From positions 1 to 64,000 of the forward strand of contig CANMFU010000013.1 in assembly GCA_947497295.1 (NCBI GenBank): a DNA stretch of 64,000 nucleotides, in the 5' to 3' direction. The translations under genes were made by a program, and so were the position numbers. Below, one piece after another: positions 24,268-32,740 of the stretch (position 1 is its first letter; every line of letters begins with the position of its first letter). The stretch is from an uncultured Roseovarius sp. (lineage in GTDB: Bacteria; Pseudomonadota; Alphaproteobacteria; Rhodobacterales; Rhodobacteraceae). The notes beneath the pieces are model-generated. The model made no database searches, was not told where the DNA came from, and worked only from the letters and a program-made list of their open reading frames with translations.

Positions 24268-24768
24268 TTACGCGCGGCCATACGCCTCTGCAATGGCGAC
24301 CTGCATGGCGTCGCGCGGAGTGCGGTCGCCCCACAGGACCAGCTGAAACGCGGGGTAATACCGCTCGGACGCCAGAACGGCGGCGGTTATGATCGCGTCG
24401 ATCTGCTCGGGGCTGGCGACCTGACCGCCCGACATCAGCAAACCATAGCGGTAGACCATCAGCTTTTGCTCGGACCAGTAGGTGAATGCACCGGTCCAGC
24501 ATTGGTCGTTAACCTCGTTCAGCGCCTCGTAGAACACCGGGAGCTTTTCGCTGGGCGGGTCCATTTCGAACGTGCAGACCATGCGCAGCGTCTCGTCATA
24601 GGCGGACCATGCCAGCGTGATCGAATAGGTACGCCATTGCCCCTCGACAGCCATGGCGATCTGATCATCGCCCACGCGGTCGAACTGCCAGTCGTTATGC
24701 TCGGCAATGTGTTCGACGATGTCGATAGGATGCAAATCGTTTGCGTGAAACTGCTCGGACAGTGCCAT
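24268..24768 (-). CDS. YbjN domain-containing protein
   Basis: 166 residues from ATG 24768. The protein matches the YbjN/type III secretion chaperone-like fold: IVEHIAEHNDWQFDRVGDDQIAMAVEGQW, an LRMVCTFEMD strand and ALNEVNDQCWTGAF helix. In enterobacteria YbjN influences motility and stress responses; its molecular role is unknown. It lies 44 bp upstream of proC on the same strand and may be co-transcribed with proC-csaA, an arrangement seen in related genomes. Confidence 0.82.
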   Translation of the reverse strand: MALSEQFHANDLHPIDIVEHIAEHNDWQFDRVGDDQIAMAVEGQWRTYSITLAWSAYDETLRMVCTFEMDPPSEKLPVFYEALNEVNDQCWTGAFTYWSEQKLMVYRYGLLMSGGQVASPEQIDAIITAAVLASERYYPAFQLVLWGDRTPRDAMQVAIAEAYGRA

Positions 24769-24865
24769 GTCGTCACCTTTTGGGTTTGATCCTGAGTTGG
24801 AAATCATTAACGCCCCCAAGCTCTGGATACCTGCTCTACGGGCTGAGGTTATTCCGCAGTCCCTT

Positions 24866-24939
24866 ACCATATATGGTGCGATACAGTCTTCTGGCTGTAA
24901 AGCTATTTCTTGTGGATAACCGCAATAAGTTGTGGATGA
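24866..24939. promoter_or_regulatory. DnaA-box pair and palindrome upstream of the YbjN gene
   Basis: TGTGGATAA (24911-24919) is the exact reverse complement of the consensus DnaA box TTATCCACA; TGTGGATGA (24931-24939) matches 8 of 9. They share orientation and are 20 bp apart in an AT-rich gap. Nearby is a 12-bp perfect palindrome ACCATATATGGT (24866-24877). Possible roles are DnaA-controlled transcription of the YbjN-proC-csaA unit or a DnaA-titration site. The neighbours are not those usual for oriC, and only two boxes are seen. Confidence 0.45.
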
Positions 24940-25019
24940 TATCCGATTTGGGCGCTAGATTTGCGCCTCTCGGCGTTCTAGGCATATGATTCTCGGCAAG
25001 CTCTCTATCGGGATCGCGC

Positions 25020-25340
25020 TTAATGCGGTGGTTTCTGCCGCCCTGATGCCCCCGCCGTCAAATGGTTGGCCCAGGCCGCCAGTTGGCCGGTATGTTCCAG
25101 CGTGATCAGATCCTCGATCAGCAGATCCACCGTGCGCGTGTATGCAACGATCGCAGCGTCGCGGCGCAGGCGATCAGGCGCGTCGCGGATATCCTTCTTG
25201 AGCATCTGCACCTTGGCCAAACGGTCGCGCAGCCTCTGCAAATGCATTTGCGCCTCGGACGTCACAGCGCACCCGCCCACAGCCGACGCGCGCAGCTCGA
25301 CCAAGGGCAATACCCTTTTTGACGAATAGTGATGCCGCAA
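25020..25340 (-). CDS. Small helical hypothetical protein
   Basis: The open frame gives up to 106 residues from a TTG at 25340. The convincing part begins near MHLQRLRDRLAKVQMLKKDI (ATG 25247) or GTG 25265 and is mostly amphipathic helix, rich in Arg, Leu and Asp. No catalytic motif is visible. The start is uncertain because none has a strong ribosome-binding site. I do not recognise the family; it could be a coiled-coil accessory protein. Confidence 0.5.
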   Translation of the reverse strand: MRHHYSSKRVLPLVELRASAVGGCAVTSEAQMHLQRLRDRLAKVQMLKKDIRDAPDRLRRDAAIVAYTRTVDLLIEDLITLEHTGQLAAWANHLTAGASGRQKPPH

Positions 25341-25359
25341 ACACAGCCCATGGGGTACT

Positions 25360-25382
25360 CACTTAAAACTGATACACTTAAA
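25360..25382. repeat. Direct repeat CACTTAAA upstream of an HTH gene
   Basis: CACTTAAA occurs at 25360-25367 and 25375-25382, 15 bp apart centre to centre, within the 135-bp gap ahead of the plus-strand helix-turn-helix gene. The spacing is near one and a half helical turns. It could be an operator for that regulator, but only two copies are present and no consensus is known. Confidence 0.3.
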
Positions 25383-25475
25383 GGTGGTAAGTTACGGAAA
25401 TCGTGGCACTATTCACCCAGCGTGTAAAACTTCAACCTACTAGTCAAATTATTTTTTCCATGCAACACCGCTGTC

Positions 25476-26045
25476 ATGGCCCGGTTTGATCTGCAGAGAC
25501 TCCGCAATATTGCTGATGAGGAGATCGCCCGGCATGGGCTGCGCGGATACGCGCGCAAGCTGGGTCTGGACGTCAGCACCGTGCGCAGTCTGCGTGATGG
25601 ACGCGATATGCAGGTGTCCAAAATGATAGAGATCGCCGCGGCACTGGGCCTGTTGGTCGAGATACGCCAAGCCGCCGCCAAAGACCCGCAAGCCCGCGGT
25701 GATATGCAAACCAGCGACGGCGCCGCACAGCGCACCGCCGATCTAGTACCCCGAACAGACACCCATCGCAGTGGTTCGCTTGCGTTTCATTGTGAGGTGT
25801 CTCAGGCTCAACCGGCACATATCTCGTTTGATCCAGAATGGCTGGCCCTGCAAAAGTGGGACACTCAATGCCTGCGCTGGATTTTCGCCCCAAAGACCGC
25901 CAGCGCTAACTGCGTTGCGCCCGGCGCCCTGTGCTTGCTGGATTGCGCCCAGATCTGGCCGGACGATCACGCGGTCTGGGCCTATCTGGAAGACGGCGCG
26001 CTGAATATCGGGTACCTCAACCGGCCCGAACCCGGAACGCTTTAA
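25476..26045 (+). CDS. Helix-turn-helix protein with a repressor-like C-terminal domain
   Basis: 189 residues. The N-terminus (about 1-55) is a Cro/C1-like helix-turn-helix: YARKLGLDVSTVRSLRDGRD. A linker of about 50 residues leads to a C-terminal domain containing LLDCAQIWPDDHAVWAYLEDGALNIGYLNRP, which resembles the peptidase S24-like fold of phage repressors. No Ser/Lys self-cleavage pair could be placed with confidence. No phage genes are adjacent. Target and signal are unknown. The start ATG 25476 has no obvious ribosome-binding site. Confidence 0.6.
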   Translation: MARFDLQRLRNIADEEIARHGLRGYARKLGLDVSTVRSLRDGRDMQVSKMIEIAAALGLLVEIRQAAAKDPQARGDMQTSDGAAQRTADLVPRTDTHRSGSLAFHCEVSQAQPAHISFDPEWLALQKWDTQCLRWIFAPKTASANCVAPGALCLLDCAQIWPDDHAVWAYLEDGALNIGYLNRPEPGTL

Positions 26046-26188
26046 TCTCCGGGTGCGGTCCAGCGCAGCTTACACGCTGCTTGCCCGGCCCGGCGCTGGA
26101 CGCAATCACGCCGCTGGGCCGGGTGGTGTGGACAGGAACAGTGCTGCCCGGCCGACCCTGAAATACATTGGATAGACCGGCAGATTTT

Positions 26189-26443
26189 TTAGCTGGCCTT
26201 CGTGCTGTCTGCCTCCAGCGCGTCAAGCCGCGTTTTCAGCGCCTCATTTTCTTCGCGCGCCTTTTGCGCCATCGCGCGCACAGCGTCGAATTCCTCGCGG
26301 GTGACAAAGTCGCGGTCTGCCAGCCAGCGATCAATCATCGACGACATCGCCGTCTCGGCCTCTTGCCGCGCGCCTTGGGCCACGCCCATCGCGTTCGTCA
26401 TCAATTGCGAGATATCGTCCATCACTTTGTTACGGGTCTGCAT
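26189..26443 (-). CDS. ubiK: UbiK-type ubiquinone biosynthesis accessory factor
   Basis: 84-residue coiled-coil protein of the BMFP/UbiK family. [31 protein letters not shown] is the family pattern: an amphipathic membrane-contacting helix followed by a C-terminal coiled coil. UbiK helps the Ubi enzyme complex work under aerobic conditions. Length is normal. It is divergent from lgt, a common neighbour in Rhodobacteraceae. Confidence 0.85.
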   Translation of the reverse strand: MQTRNKVMDDISQLMTNAMGVAQGARQEAETAMSSMIDRWLADRDFVTREEFDAVRAMAQKAREENEALKTRLDALEADSTKAS

Positions 26444-26567
26444 GTGTAGTCTCCGGCATTACGGTTTCGCTAAAAAAACAGATCTGGTTTCTATATGGGC
26501 GCGCGCCCGCCAGATCGCAAGCTGTGCGCGGTTGACTTCCCCCCCGGCGCGCGGCCATGTCTGCGCC

Positions 26568-27455
26568 ATGCAAGCCATGATCCCATATCCCGATATCGCG
26601 CCCGAGATTTTCTCCATTTCCATCTTTGGTATGGAATTCGCGCTGCGCTGGTACGCACTGGCCTATATCGCAGGCATCCTCATTGGCTGGCGGATCGTGG
26701 TGTCCGCCGTGCGCCGCCCGCACATATGGCAGGGCAAGACACCCGCCATGACCGCCAAGCAGGCCGAAGATCTGATGTTCTGGGCGATCCTGGGCATCAT
26801 TCTGGGCGGGCGATTGGGCTTTGTGCTGTTTTATCAGCCCGGCTACTACCTGTCGCGCCCGCTGGATATCCTTCAGGTCTGGCAAGGCGGCATGTCGTTC
26901 CATGGCGGGATGCTGGGTGTCCTGGTGGCCTGTGTCGCATTTTCCCTGCGCAACAAGCTGCGCATCCTGTCGGTGGGCGATCTGCTGTGCATGGCGGCCC
27001 CGGCGGGACTGCTGCTGGGACGCATTGCCAATTTCATCAATGGCGAACTTTGGGGCCGGCCCACCGATCTGCCGTGGGGCGTGCCGTTTCCCGGCGCGGC
27101 AGCGCAGGATTGCCCCGGCGTGATTGGCCTGTGCGCGCGCCACCCCTCGCAACTGTACGAAGCGCTGCTGGAGGGGTTGATCCTCGGCGCGGTCCTGCTG
27201 TGGCTGGCGTATCGGCGCGGCGCGCTAAAGCGGCCCGGCATGATCGCCGGGTGGTTTTTCGTTGGCTATGGCGCGGCGCGGTTCGTCGTAGAATTCGCGC
27301 GCGAGGCGGACGGGCAGTTCATGTCGGAGGGCAATCCTCTGGGCCATGCTTTGCAACTGGGCGCAGGCTACGGCCTGTCCATGGGGCAGCTTTTGTCGCT
27401 GCCGATGATCGCATTCGGGCTGATCGTGCTGTTAACCCGCCCCAAGGCACGATGA
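26568..27455 (+). CDS. lgt: Prolipoprotein diacylglyceryl transferase
   Basis: 295-residue inner-membrane enzyme that transfers diacylglycerol from phosphatidylglycerol to the lipobox Cys of prolipoproteins. About seven hydrophobic segments are visible. [13 protein letters not shown] holds the essential His, and the Lgt signature [21 protein letters not shown] is complete. ATG 26568 was chosen, with ATG 26577 (MIPYPD) as an alternative. The stop overlaps the next start (ATGA), making lgt-midA-pgeF a tightly coupled unit. Confidence 0.94.
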   Translation: MQAMIPYPDIAPEIFSISIFGMEFALRWYALAYIAGILIGWRIVVSAVRRPHIWQGKTPAMTAKQAEDLMFWAILGIILGGRLGFVLFYQPGYYLSRPLDILQVWQGGMSFHGGMLGVLVACVAFSLRNKLRILSVGDLLCMAAPAGLLLGRIANFINGELWGRPTDLPWGVPFPGAAAQDCPGVIGLCARHPSQLYEALLEGLILGAVLLWLAYRRGALKRPGMIAGWFFVGYGAARFVVEFAREADGQFMSEGNPLGHALQLGAGYGLSMGQLLSLPMIAFGLIVLLTRPKAR

Positions 27456-28516
27456 CCCCGCTGACGCAAATCCTGATCGCCCAGATCACCGAGGCTGGGC
27501 CGATGACATTGGCCGAATACATGGCGCATTGTCTGATGCACCCGCAGCACGGCTATTACGCCACCCGCGATCCCTTGGGCGCGGCAGGCGATTTCACCAC
27601 CGCGCCGGAAATCAGCCAGATGTTCGGCGAACTCTTGGGCCTCAGCCTCGCGCAGGCGTGGTTGGATCAAGGCGCGCCCAGCCCCTTTGCGCTGGCCGAG
27701 CTGGGACCGGGGCGCGGCACCTTGATGGCCGACATATTGCGCGCCACTCACGCTGTACACGGGTTTCACGCCGCCGCGCAGGTGCATCTGGTGGAAACCT
27801 CGCCCACCCTGCGCGCTGCGCAGGCCAGGTCGCTGGCGGGCGCCGGGCCCGTCTGGCATGACGCGGTCCAGACGCTGCCCGACCTGCCGTTATTCCTGGT
27901 CGCCAATGAATTCTTCGACGCGCTGCCGATCCGTCAGGCGCAGCGCGACGGCGCGCAGTGGCGCGAACGGATGGTGGGGCGCGATGGGGACCGGCTGATT
28001 CCCGGCCTCAGCGCGCCCAGCACCTTGCCGCCGCTGGCGCATCGGCTGGAGGATACGCAGAACGGCGACATCGTCGAATTTTCTCCTGCCGCAACGCATA
28101 TCGCCGCGCATATCGGTGCGCAGATTGCGCAGCATGGCGGTGCGGCGCTGATCGTGGACTACGGCGACTGGCGCGCATTGGGCGATACGTTTCAGGCGCT
28201 GCGCGCCCATGCAGCGGCAGACCCTTATGCCGCCCCCGGCACCGCCGATCTGACCGCGCATGTCGATTTCGAGGCGCTGGCGCTGGCCGCCGCCCCGGCC
28301 CGGCACAGCCGCCTGACGACGCAAGGCGTGTTTCTGGAGAGGCTGGGCATCACCCAGCGCGCGCAAAAACTGGCAGGCGCGCTCAGCGGCGCGGCGCGCG
28401 AGGCGCATGTGGCAGCACATCGGCGCTTGACCCACCCCGCGGAAATGGGGACGCTGTTCAAGGTGATGGGCCTTTATCCCGAAGGCGCCGCACCGCCGCC
28501 GGGACTGCCCGAATGA
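27452..28516 (+). CDS. MidA/NDUFAF7-like SAM-dependent methyltransferase
   Basis: 354-residue class I methyltransferase of the COG1565 family. The N-terminal [40 protein letters not shown] pattern is diagnostic (shown in mitochondria to methylate an Arg of a complex I subunit). The SAM-binding loop is [15 protein letters not shown], followed by [12 protein letters not shown]. It starts inside the lgt stop and its own stop overlaps pgeF. A role in complex I assembly is likely by homology; the bacterial function is less studied. Confidence 0.88.
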   Translation: MTPLTQILIAQITEAGPMTLAEYMAHCLMHPQHGYYATRDPLGAAGDFTTAPEISQMFGELLGLSLAQAWLDQGAPSPFALAELGPGRGTLMADILRATHAVHGFHAAAQVHLVETSPTLRAAQARSLAGAGPVWHDAVQTLPDLPLFLVANEFFDALPIRQAQRDGAQWRERMVGRDGDRLIPGLSAPSTLPPLAHRLEDTQNGDIVEFSPAATHIAAHIGAQIAQHGGAALIVDYGDWRALGDTFQALRAHAAADPYAAPGTADLTAHVDFEALALAAAPARHSRLTTQGVFLERLGITQRAQKLAGALSGAAREAHVAAHRRLTHPAEMGTLFKVMGLYPEGAAPPPGLPE

Positions 28517-29280
28517 CGCTGGAAATTCTGACCGCCGACAGCCTAGCCCCGCTGCGCCACGGGTTCTTTACCCGCCGGGGTGGCGCATCTTCGGGCATAT
28601 TCTATGGGCTGAACTGTGGGCTGGGATCAACCGACCAACAGGAAATCGTGACGATCAACCGCGCCCGCGTGGCCGCCGCGATGCAGGTCGCACCGGACCA
28701 TCTGCTGACTGTGCATCAGATCCACTCGGCGACGGCCTTGCCCGTCAATGCGCCCATCACTGCGCCGATATCGGACCGTCCCCGCGCGGATGCGATGGTG
28801 ACGTCGACGCCCGGACTTGCGCTGGCGGTGCTGACCGCCGATTGCCAGCCAGTCCTTTTTGCCGATGCAAAAGCGGGCGTGATCGGCGCCGCGCATGCCG
28901 GATGGCGCGGCGTGCTGGACGGCGTGCTTGAGGCAACGATCGACGCGATGGAGGCGCTGGGTGCCGCGCGCGCCAACATCGCCGCCGTCATCGGCCCCTC
29001 GATTAGCCAGAACGCCTATGAGGTCGGCACTGATTTCATGGATGCGTTTCTGGCCGAGGACGTCGCAAACGCCCGCTTTTTCGCAAAAGGCGCACCGGGC
29101 AAGATGCTGTTCGATCTGCCCGGCTTCGGGCTTGCCCGGTTGCAGCGCACAGGTGTCGGGCAGGCCGAATGGACCCATCATTGCACCTATGGCGACGAAG
29201 ACCGTTTTTATTCCTACAGGCGCGCCACCCATCGCGATGAGGCCGATTACGGCAGGCAAATCGCCACCATCCGGCTATAA
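28513..29280 (+). CDS. pgeF: Peptidoglycan editing factor PgeF (laccase-domain, YfiH family)
   Basis: 255 residues of the Cu-oxidase_4/YfiH family. The Zn/active-site motifs are present: HQIHSATALP, LTADCQPVLF, GAAHAGWRGVLDG and CTYGDEDRFYSYRR near the C-terminus. PgeF corrects peptidoglycan precursors in which Ser replaces L-Ala. ATG 28513 overlaps the methyltransferase stop (ATGA). The lgt-midA-pgeF order is conserved in alphaproteobacteria. Confidence 0.92.
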   Translation: MTLEILTADSLAPLRHGFFTRRGGASSGIFYGLNCGLGSTDQQEIVTINRARVAAAMQVAPDHLLTVHQIHSATALPVNAPITAPISDRPRADAMVTSTPGLALAVLTADCQPVLFADAKAGVIGAAHAGWRGVLDGVLEATIDAMEALGAARANIAAVIGPSISQNAYEVGTDFMDAFLAEDVANARFFAKGAPGKMLFDLPGFGLARLQRTGVGQAEWTHHCTYGDEDRFYSYRRATHRDEADYGRQIATIRL

Positions 29281-29334
29281 AACCGGCCCTGTCGAAGGCA
29301 GAAAAGCCACACCAGCGTCAGATTTGATCGGCCG

Positions 29335-29358
29335 AATATGGCTAATGTGAGCCATATT
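29335..29358. terminator. Perfect hairpin after pgeF
   Basis: AATATGGCT (29335-29343) pairs exactly with AGCCATATT (29350-29358) around the loop AATGTG, about 55 bp after the pgeF stop. It may end the lgt-midA-pgeF transcript, though only a short T-poor sequence follows; its AT-rich palindrome would also suit a protein-binding site. Confidence 0.4.
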
Positions 29359-29543
29359 GCGCGCAGCCACCAGGTATCTAGCACAAATTGAACGCGTGTC
29401 GGCCAAGCCTGGAAAACTCCCGAATTTCCCCGCGCGCCGCGACCATGCCGCGTGTCGGTCAAACCTTGGCCGCAAAGCGATGTCACATTCTGATCAGACA
29501 AGACCAACAGATCCGCATCGCGGGCATCCTGAGGAAAAAGCAA

Positions 29544-29696
29544 ATGAACAACGTGACAAAACCGCAAAAACGCTGGATAAAATCCATGCTGCAGACCAGC
29601 ACATAAGCCATGCCGACCCTGCAGTTCCAGCGCGGCCACTGCGGAGCTGCCGCGCGCACGCAGAACATGGCACCGCGCTTGCTGTGCCGCGCATAA
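29544..29696 (+). pseudogene. Short conserved-type ORF interrupted by an in-frame TAA
   Basis: A start at 29544 with GAGGAAAAAG upstream reads MNNVTKPQKRWIKSMLQTST, then TAA (29604-29606), and continues in the same frame AMPTLQFQRGHCGAAARTQ to TAA at 29694-29696. The pattern KPQKRWMKS...P.LPFQRG.RR recalls a family of roughly 50-residue basic proteins in Rhodobacteraceae (from memory; not checked). A single codon change would restore a 50-residue protein, so this looks like a nonsense-mutated small gene. The rest of the 590-base gap between pgeF and the Hint gene shows no other supported gene. Confidence 0.45.
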
Positions 29697-29868
29697 TTGA
29701 ACAGATACCTGCATCATATCTCGGTGCCAGATAAAGTCGGCAACAGCCGCCAGAGCATTTTCACCGGCGACCTGCCTTGGTATTTCGAGAACGTCGATTT
29801 TTTCGCAAGCCGGCAGCGACATTGCGCGTGAAACCGACCCAGACAATTTCAGCATAAGGCAGCAAATC

Positions 29869-30624
29869 GTGGTCTACACGCCATCCGCCCAAAGCCTTGT
29901 CAGCGCGTTGCGCACACAACAGGAGCCTGCCACGTCAACGCGTCAGCGCGGACAGCCCGAGGCTGGCCAAATCGTCAGAACCCTGTTTCAACACAGCGAT
30001 GGCAGCATCCGAGAAGCGAGCCACACCGTACCTGCGTCCCCTGTTTTTGCGGCAGCTTTTTCCGCATTTGCGCGCGGCACCTTGATCGCCACGACACGCG
30101 GCCCTGTTGCGGTTGAAGATCTGCATCCCGGCATGAAGATCCTCACGAACGAACGGGGTCCGTCACCCTTGCTGTGGATCGGATCTATGTCGCTGCGTCC
30201 GGCGCTGTCTCAGGCCAGCCCAGTGCGACTGACCCGCATCATGACCGGTGCACTGGGTCTGGGCAGGCCAATGGTCGATCTGATGACCGGCCCCGGCGCT
30301 CGCATCGCGCAGCGCAGCAGCACGCAGTACGATCAGATTCTGCGCCCCGTCCACGATCTGATAGACGGCAACAGCGTGATTTCCGTCACCCCGCCGGGCG
30401 CTGTTCATCTGTATCATATCGCCCTTCAGCGCCATGCGACAATGACTGCTGCTGGCCTCACGCTGGAGACATACCACCCCGGCCCAGGCTTCGAGACCGC
30501 CCTGACACAACAGCATCTGGCGCAATTCATTGCGTTGTTTCCGTATGTTCGCCGCCCGTCCGATTTCGGTGGCCTCGCGTATCGGCGTGGCCCGCTGGGC
30601 AACACAAACCGATTATTCGGCTGA
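29869..30624 (+). CDS. Hint-domain protein
   Basis: 251 residues from GTG 29869 (AAGGCAG upstream). Residues about 60-210 match the Hedgehog/intein (Hint) domain type frequent in Rhodobacterales: FARGTLIATTRGPVAVEDLHPGMKILT at its start and PVHDLIDGNSVISVTPPGAVHLYHIALQRHATMTAAGLTLETYHPG at the end. The usual first-residue nucleophile Cys of self-splicing domains appears replaced (AFARGT), so cleavage is doubtful. These domains usually sit at the C-terminus of large secreted calcium-binding proteins; here it stands nearly alone with a short N-terminus and no signal peptide. Confidence 0.75.
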   Translation: MVYTPSAQSLVSALRTQQEPATSTRQRGQPEAGQIVRTLFQHSDGSIREASHTVPASPVFAAAFSAFARGTLIATTRGPVAVEDLHPGMKILTNERGPSPLLWIGSMSLRPALSQASPVRLTRIMTGALGLGRPMVDLMTGPGARIAQRSSTQYDQILRPVHDLIDGNSVISVTPPGAVHLYHIALQRHATMTAAGLTLETYHPGPGFETALTQQHLAQFIALFPYVRRPSDFGGLAYRRGPLGNTNRLFG

Positions 30625-30660
30625 AAGCTTGCCCTGATATCACTGCGACGCGCGCCGGCC

Positions 30661-31161
30661 TCAGGCGTCGCGCGCCAGTCGGGCTTCCAGTACTTCAAAC
30701 GGCACGCCGGGCTGGTCCTTTGCGCCGCGAATGACCAGCGCGGTTTTGACGCTGGCGACGTTGGCGGCGGCGGTCAGTTCCTCGGTCAGGAACCGCTGAA
30801 AAGTGCTGAGGTCGGGCGCCACGCATTTCAGGATGAAATCCACCTCGCCGTTCAGCATGTGACATTCGCGCACCAGAGGCCACTCGCGGCAGCGCGCCTC
30901 GAACGCGCTCAGGTCTGCCTCGGCTTGGCTTTGCAGGCCGACATTGGCGAATACCTGCACCTCAAATCCCAATTCACGCGGGTCGACATCGGCGTGATAG
31001 CCGCGGATAAATCCGGCCTCCTCCAGCGTGCGCACCCGGCGCAGGCACGGCGGCGCGGAGATGCCCACGCGCTTGGCCAGTTCGACATTGGTCATGCGGC
31101 CGTCTGCCTGAAGCTCGGCCAGAATTTTTCGGTCGATCGGGTCCAGACGGGTCGACGCCAT
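30661..31161 (-). CDS. Lrp/AsnC-family transcriptional regulator
   Basis: 166 residues: N-terminal winged helix (LDPIDRKILAELQADGRMTNVELAKRVGISAPPCLRRV) and C-terminal RAM/AsnC ligand domain (GEVDFILKCVAPDLSTFQRFL). It is divergent from trxB, an arrangement repeated across Rhodobacteraceae. The regulated genes are unknown; amino-acid responsiveness is typical of the family. Confidence 0.9.
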   Translation of the reverse strand: MASTRLDPIDRKILAELQADGRMTNVELAKRVGISAPPCLRRVRTLEEAGFIRGYHADVDPRELGFEVQVFANVGLQSQAEADLSAFEARCREWPLVRECHMLNGEVDFILKCVAPDLSTFQRFLTEELTAAANVASVKTALVIRGAKDQPGVPFEVLEARLARDA

Positions 31162-31362
31162 ACCTCACCTATCCTTGATAAATTTCGCGATTGTTATATC
31201 AACCGCCCATGCCTGCGCAACAATCTTTCGCAACAGCGCAAGATACTTGCGCGGAGTATGCCGAAGACACCGCAATTGCAAGCCCGCATTGCCGGGGGTT
31301 TCACCAAGCCGCCCTCGGGTCTATATCAGGCGTAGAATCCCAGATACCGAAAGGGCAGGCAC

Positions 31363-32367
31363 ATGGCCAAGACGAAAAAAACCAAGGTTCTGATCATCGG
31401 CTCCGGCCCCGCCGGATACACCGCCGCCGTATACGCCAGCCGCGCCATGCTGGAGCCGGTCCTGGTGCAGGGGATTGAGCCGGGCGGCCAGCTGACCACG
31501 ACAACCGAGGTGGAAAACTGGCCCGGCGATACCGAGGTGCAAGGCCCCGACCTGATGGTGCGCATGGAGGCGCACGCAAAGGCGATGGGCGCTGAGGTGA
31601 TCGGCGACATCATCAGCAGCATTGATTTCTCCAAGCGCCCATATGTCTGCCAATCCGACAGCGGCACCGAATATGTGGCCGATGCGATCATCCTGTGCAC
31701 CGGCGCGCGCGCCAAGTGGCTGGGCCTGCCCAGCGAAGAAAAGTTCAAAGGTTTCGGCGTCAGCGCCTGCGCCACCTGCGACGGGTTCTTTTATCGCGGG
31801 CAGGAGATTGTTGTCGTCGGCGGCGGCAACACAGCCGTCGAAGAAGCGCTGTTCCTGACCAATTTCGCCTCGAAGGTGACGCTGATCCACCGCCGGGACG
31901 AGTTGCGCGCCGAGCGTATTTTGATCGACCGGCTGGAAAAGAACCCCAAGATCCACCCCTTGTGGTTCCACGAGCTGGACGAGGTCTACGGCACCGACGC
32001 GCCCCTGGGCGTCGAAGGCGTCAAGGTCAAGCACACGAAAACCGGCGAGATCACCGATATTCCAGCCAAGGGCGTGTTCATCGCGATCGGCCACGCGCCC
32101 TCGAACGAGCTGGTTAAGGACGTGTTGGAAACACATATGGGCGGCTATGTTGTCACCAAACCCGACAGCACCGAAACGTCCCTGCCGGGCGTGTTCGCCG
32201 CCGGCGATCTGACCGATCACAAGTATCGCCAGGCCGTCACCAGCGCCGGCATGGGCTGCATGGCCGCGCTGGAGGCGGAACGCTGGTTGGCCGAACATGG
32301 CATGGCCGAGAATGAGGACATCGTAGAAGCAGCGCCCACCGTAAAGGATACTGCTCATGTCACATGA
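31363..32367 (+). CDS. trxB: Thioredoxin-disulfide reductase
   Basis: 334-residue FAD flavoenzyme transferring electrons from NADPH to thioredoxin. FAD motif GSGPAGYTAAVYASRA (13-28), redox pair Cys136/Cys139 in SACATCDGFF, NADPH motif GGGNTAVEEALFL and the C-terminal FAD motif GVFAAGDLTDHKYRQ are all intact. ATG 31363 has AAGGGCAGG upstream. It overlaps the rraB-like gene by 11 bp. Confidence 0.96.
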   Translation: MAKTKKTKVLIIGSGPAGYTAAVYASRAMLEPVLVQGIEPGGQLTTTTEVENWPGDTEVQGPDLMVRMEAHAKAMGAEVIGDIISSIDFSKRPYVCQSDSGTEYVADAIILCTGARAKWLGLPSEEKFKGFGVSACATCDGFFYRGQEIVVVGGGNTAVEEALFLTNFASKVTLIHRRDELRAERILIDRLEKNPKIHPLWFHELDEVYGTDAPLGVEGVKVKHTKTGEITDIPAKGVFIAIGHAPSNELVKDVLETHMGGYVVTKPDSTETSLPGVFAAGDLTDHKYRQAVTSAGMGCMAALEAERWLAEHGMAENEDIVEAAPTVKDTAHVT

Positions 32368-32683
32368 TTTCGACGCCCAGCGGGCCGAAACCTATGCCGT
32401 TTTCGAAGGTATTCAAGCCGAGGTCGATCTGCCCGATATTGCCGATATCGACTATGCCTTTGTCGCGCAGAACGACGCCGATTGGGACGCTGCCGAGGCC
32501 GCACTGACCGAGGCAGGCTTTGAATGCGAGCCTGTGGAAGACGAAGACGGCAGGCCGTATCTGGCCGCCTGCCTGCCCGATCAGCCCCTGACGGCTATGG
32601 CGATCTGGCTGGGCGAAGAGGCGGCAACGCAACGCGCGATGGTCCACGGCTTCCTACCGGATGGCTGGGGTTTTTCGGCGTGA
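32357..32683 (+). CDS. RraB-like regulator of RNase E activity
   Basis: 108 residues of the RraB/DUF1260 type: VFEGIQAEVDLPDIADIDYAFVAQNDADWDAAEAALTEAGFECE and a C-terminal GFLPDGWGFSA. RraB binds and inhibits RNase E in E. coli; function in alphaproteobacteria is inferred. Its start lies inside trxB (11-bp overlap), so it is co-translated. The protein is strongly acidic. Confidence 0.7.
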   Translation: MSHDFDAQRAETYAVFEGIQAEVDLPDIADIDYAFVAQNDADWDAAEAALTEAGFECEPVEDEDGRPYLAACLPDQPLTAMAIWLGEEAATQRAMVHGFLPDGWGFSA

Positions 32684-32740
32684 ATTAAACGGGTAACCAC
32701 GGTTCCCGCTTGCCTTTGCGCAGCCGGATCTGCCTAATCT

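Noticed and set aside
24866..24939. Chromosomal replication origin
   Set aside because: Only two DnaA boxes, and none of the genes typical of alphaproteobacterial origins is nearby; kept only as a DnaA-box observation.
29247..29855. Minus-strand open frame of 202 codons between pgeF and the Hint gene
   Set aside because: Overlaps the end of pgeF, has no start signal and no family pattern; the small plus-strand pseudogene explains part of the region better.
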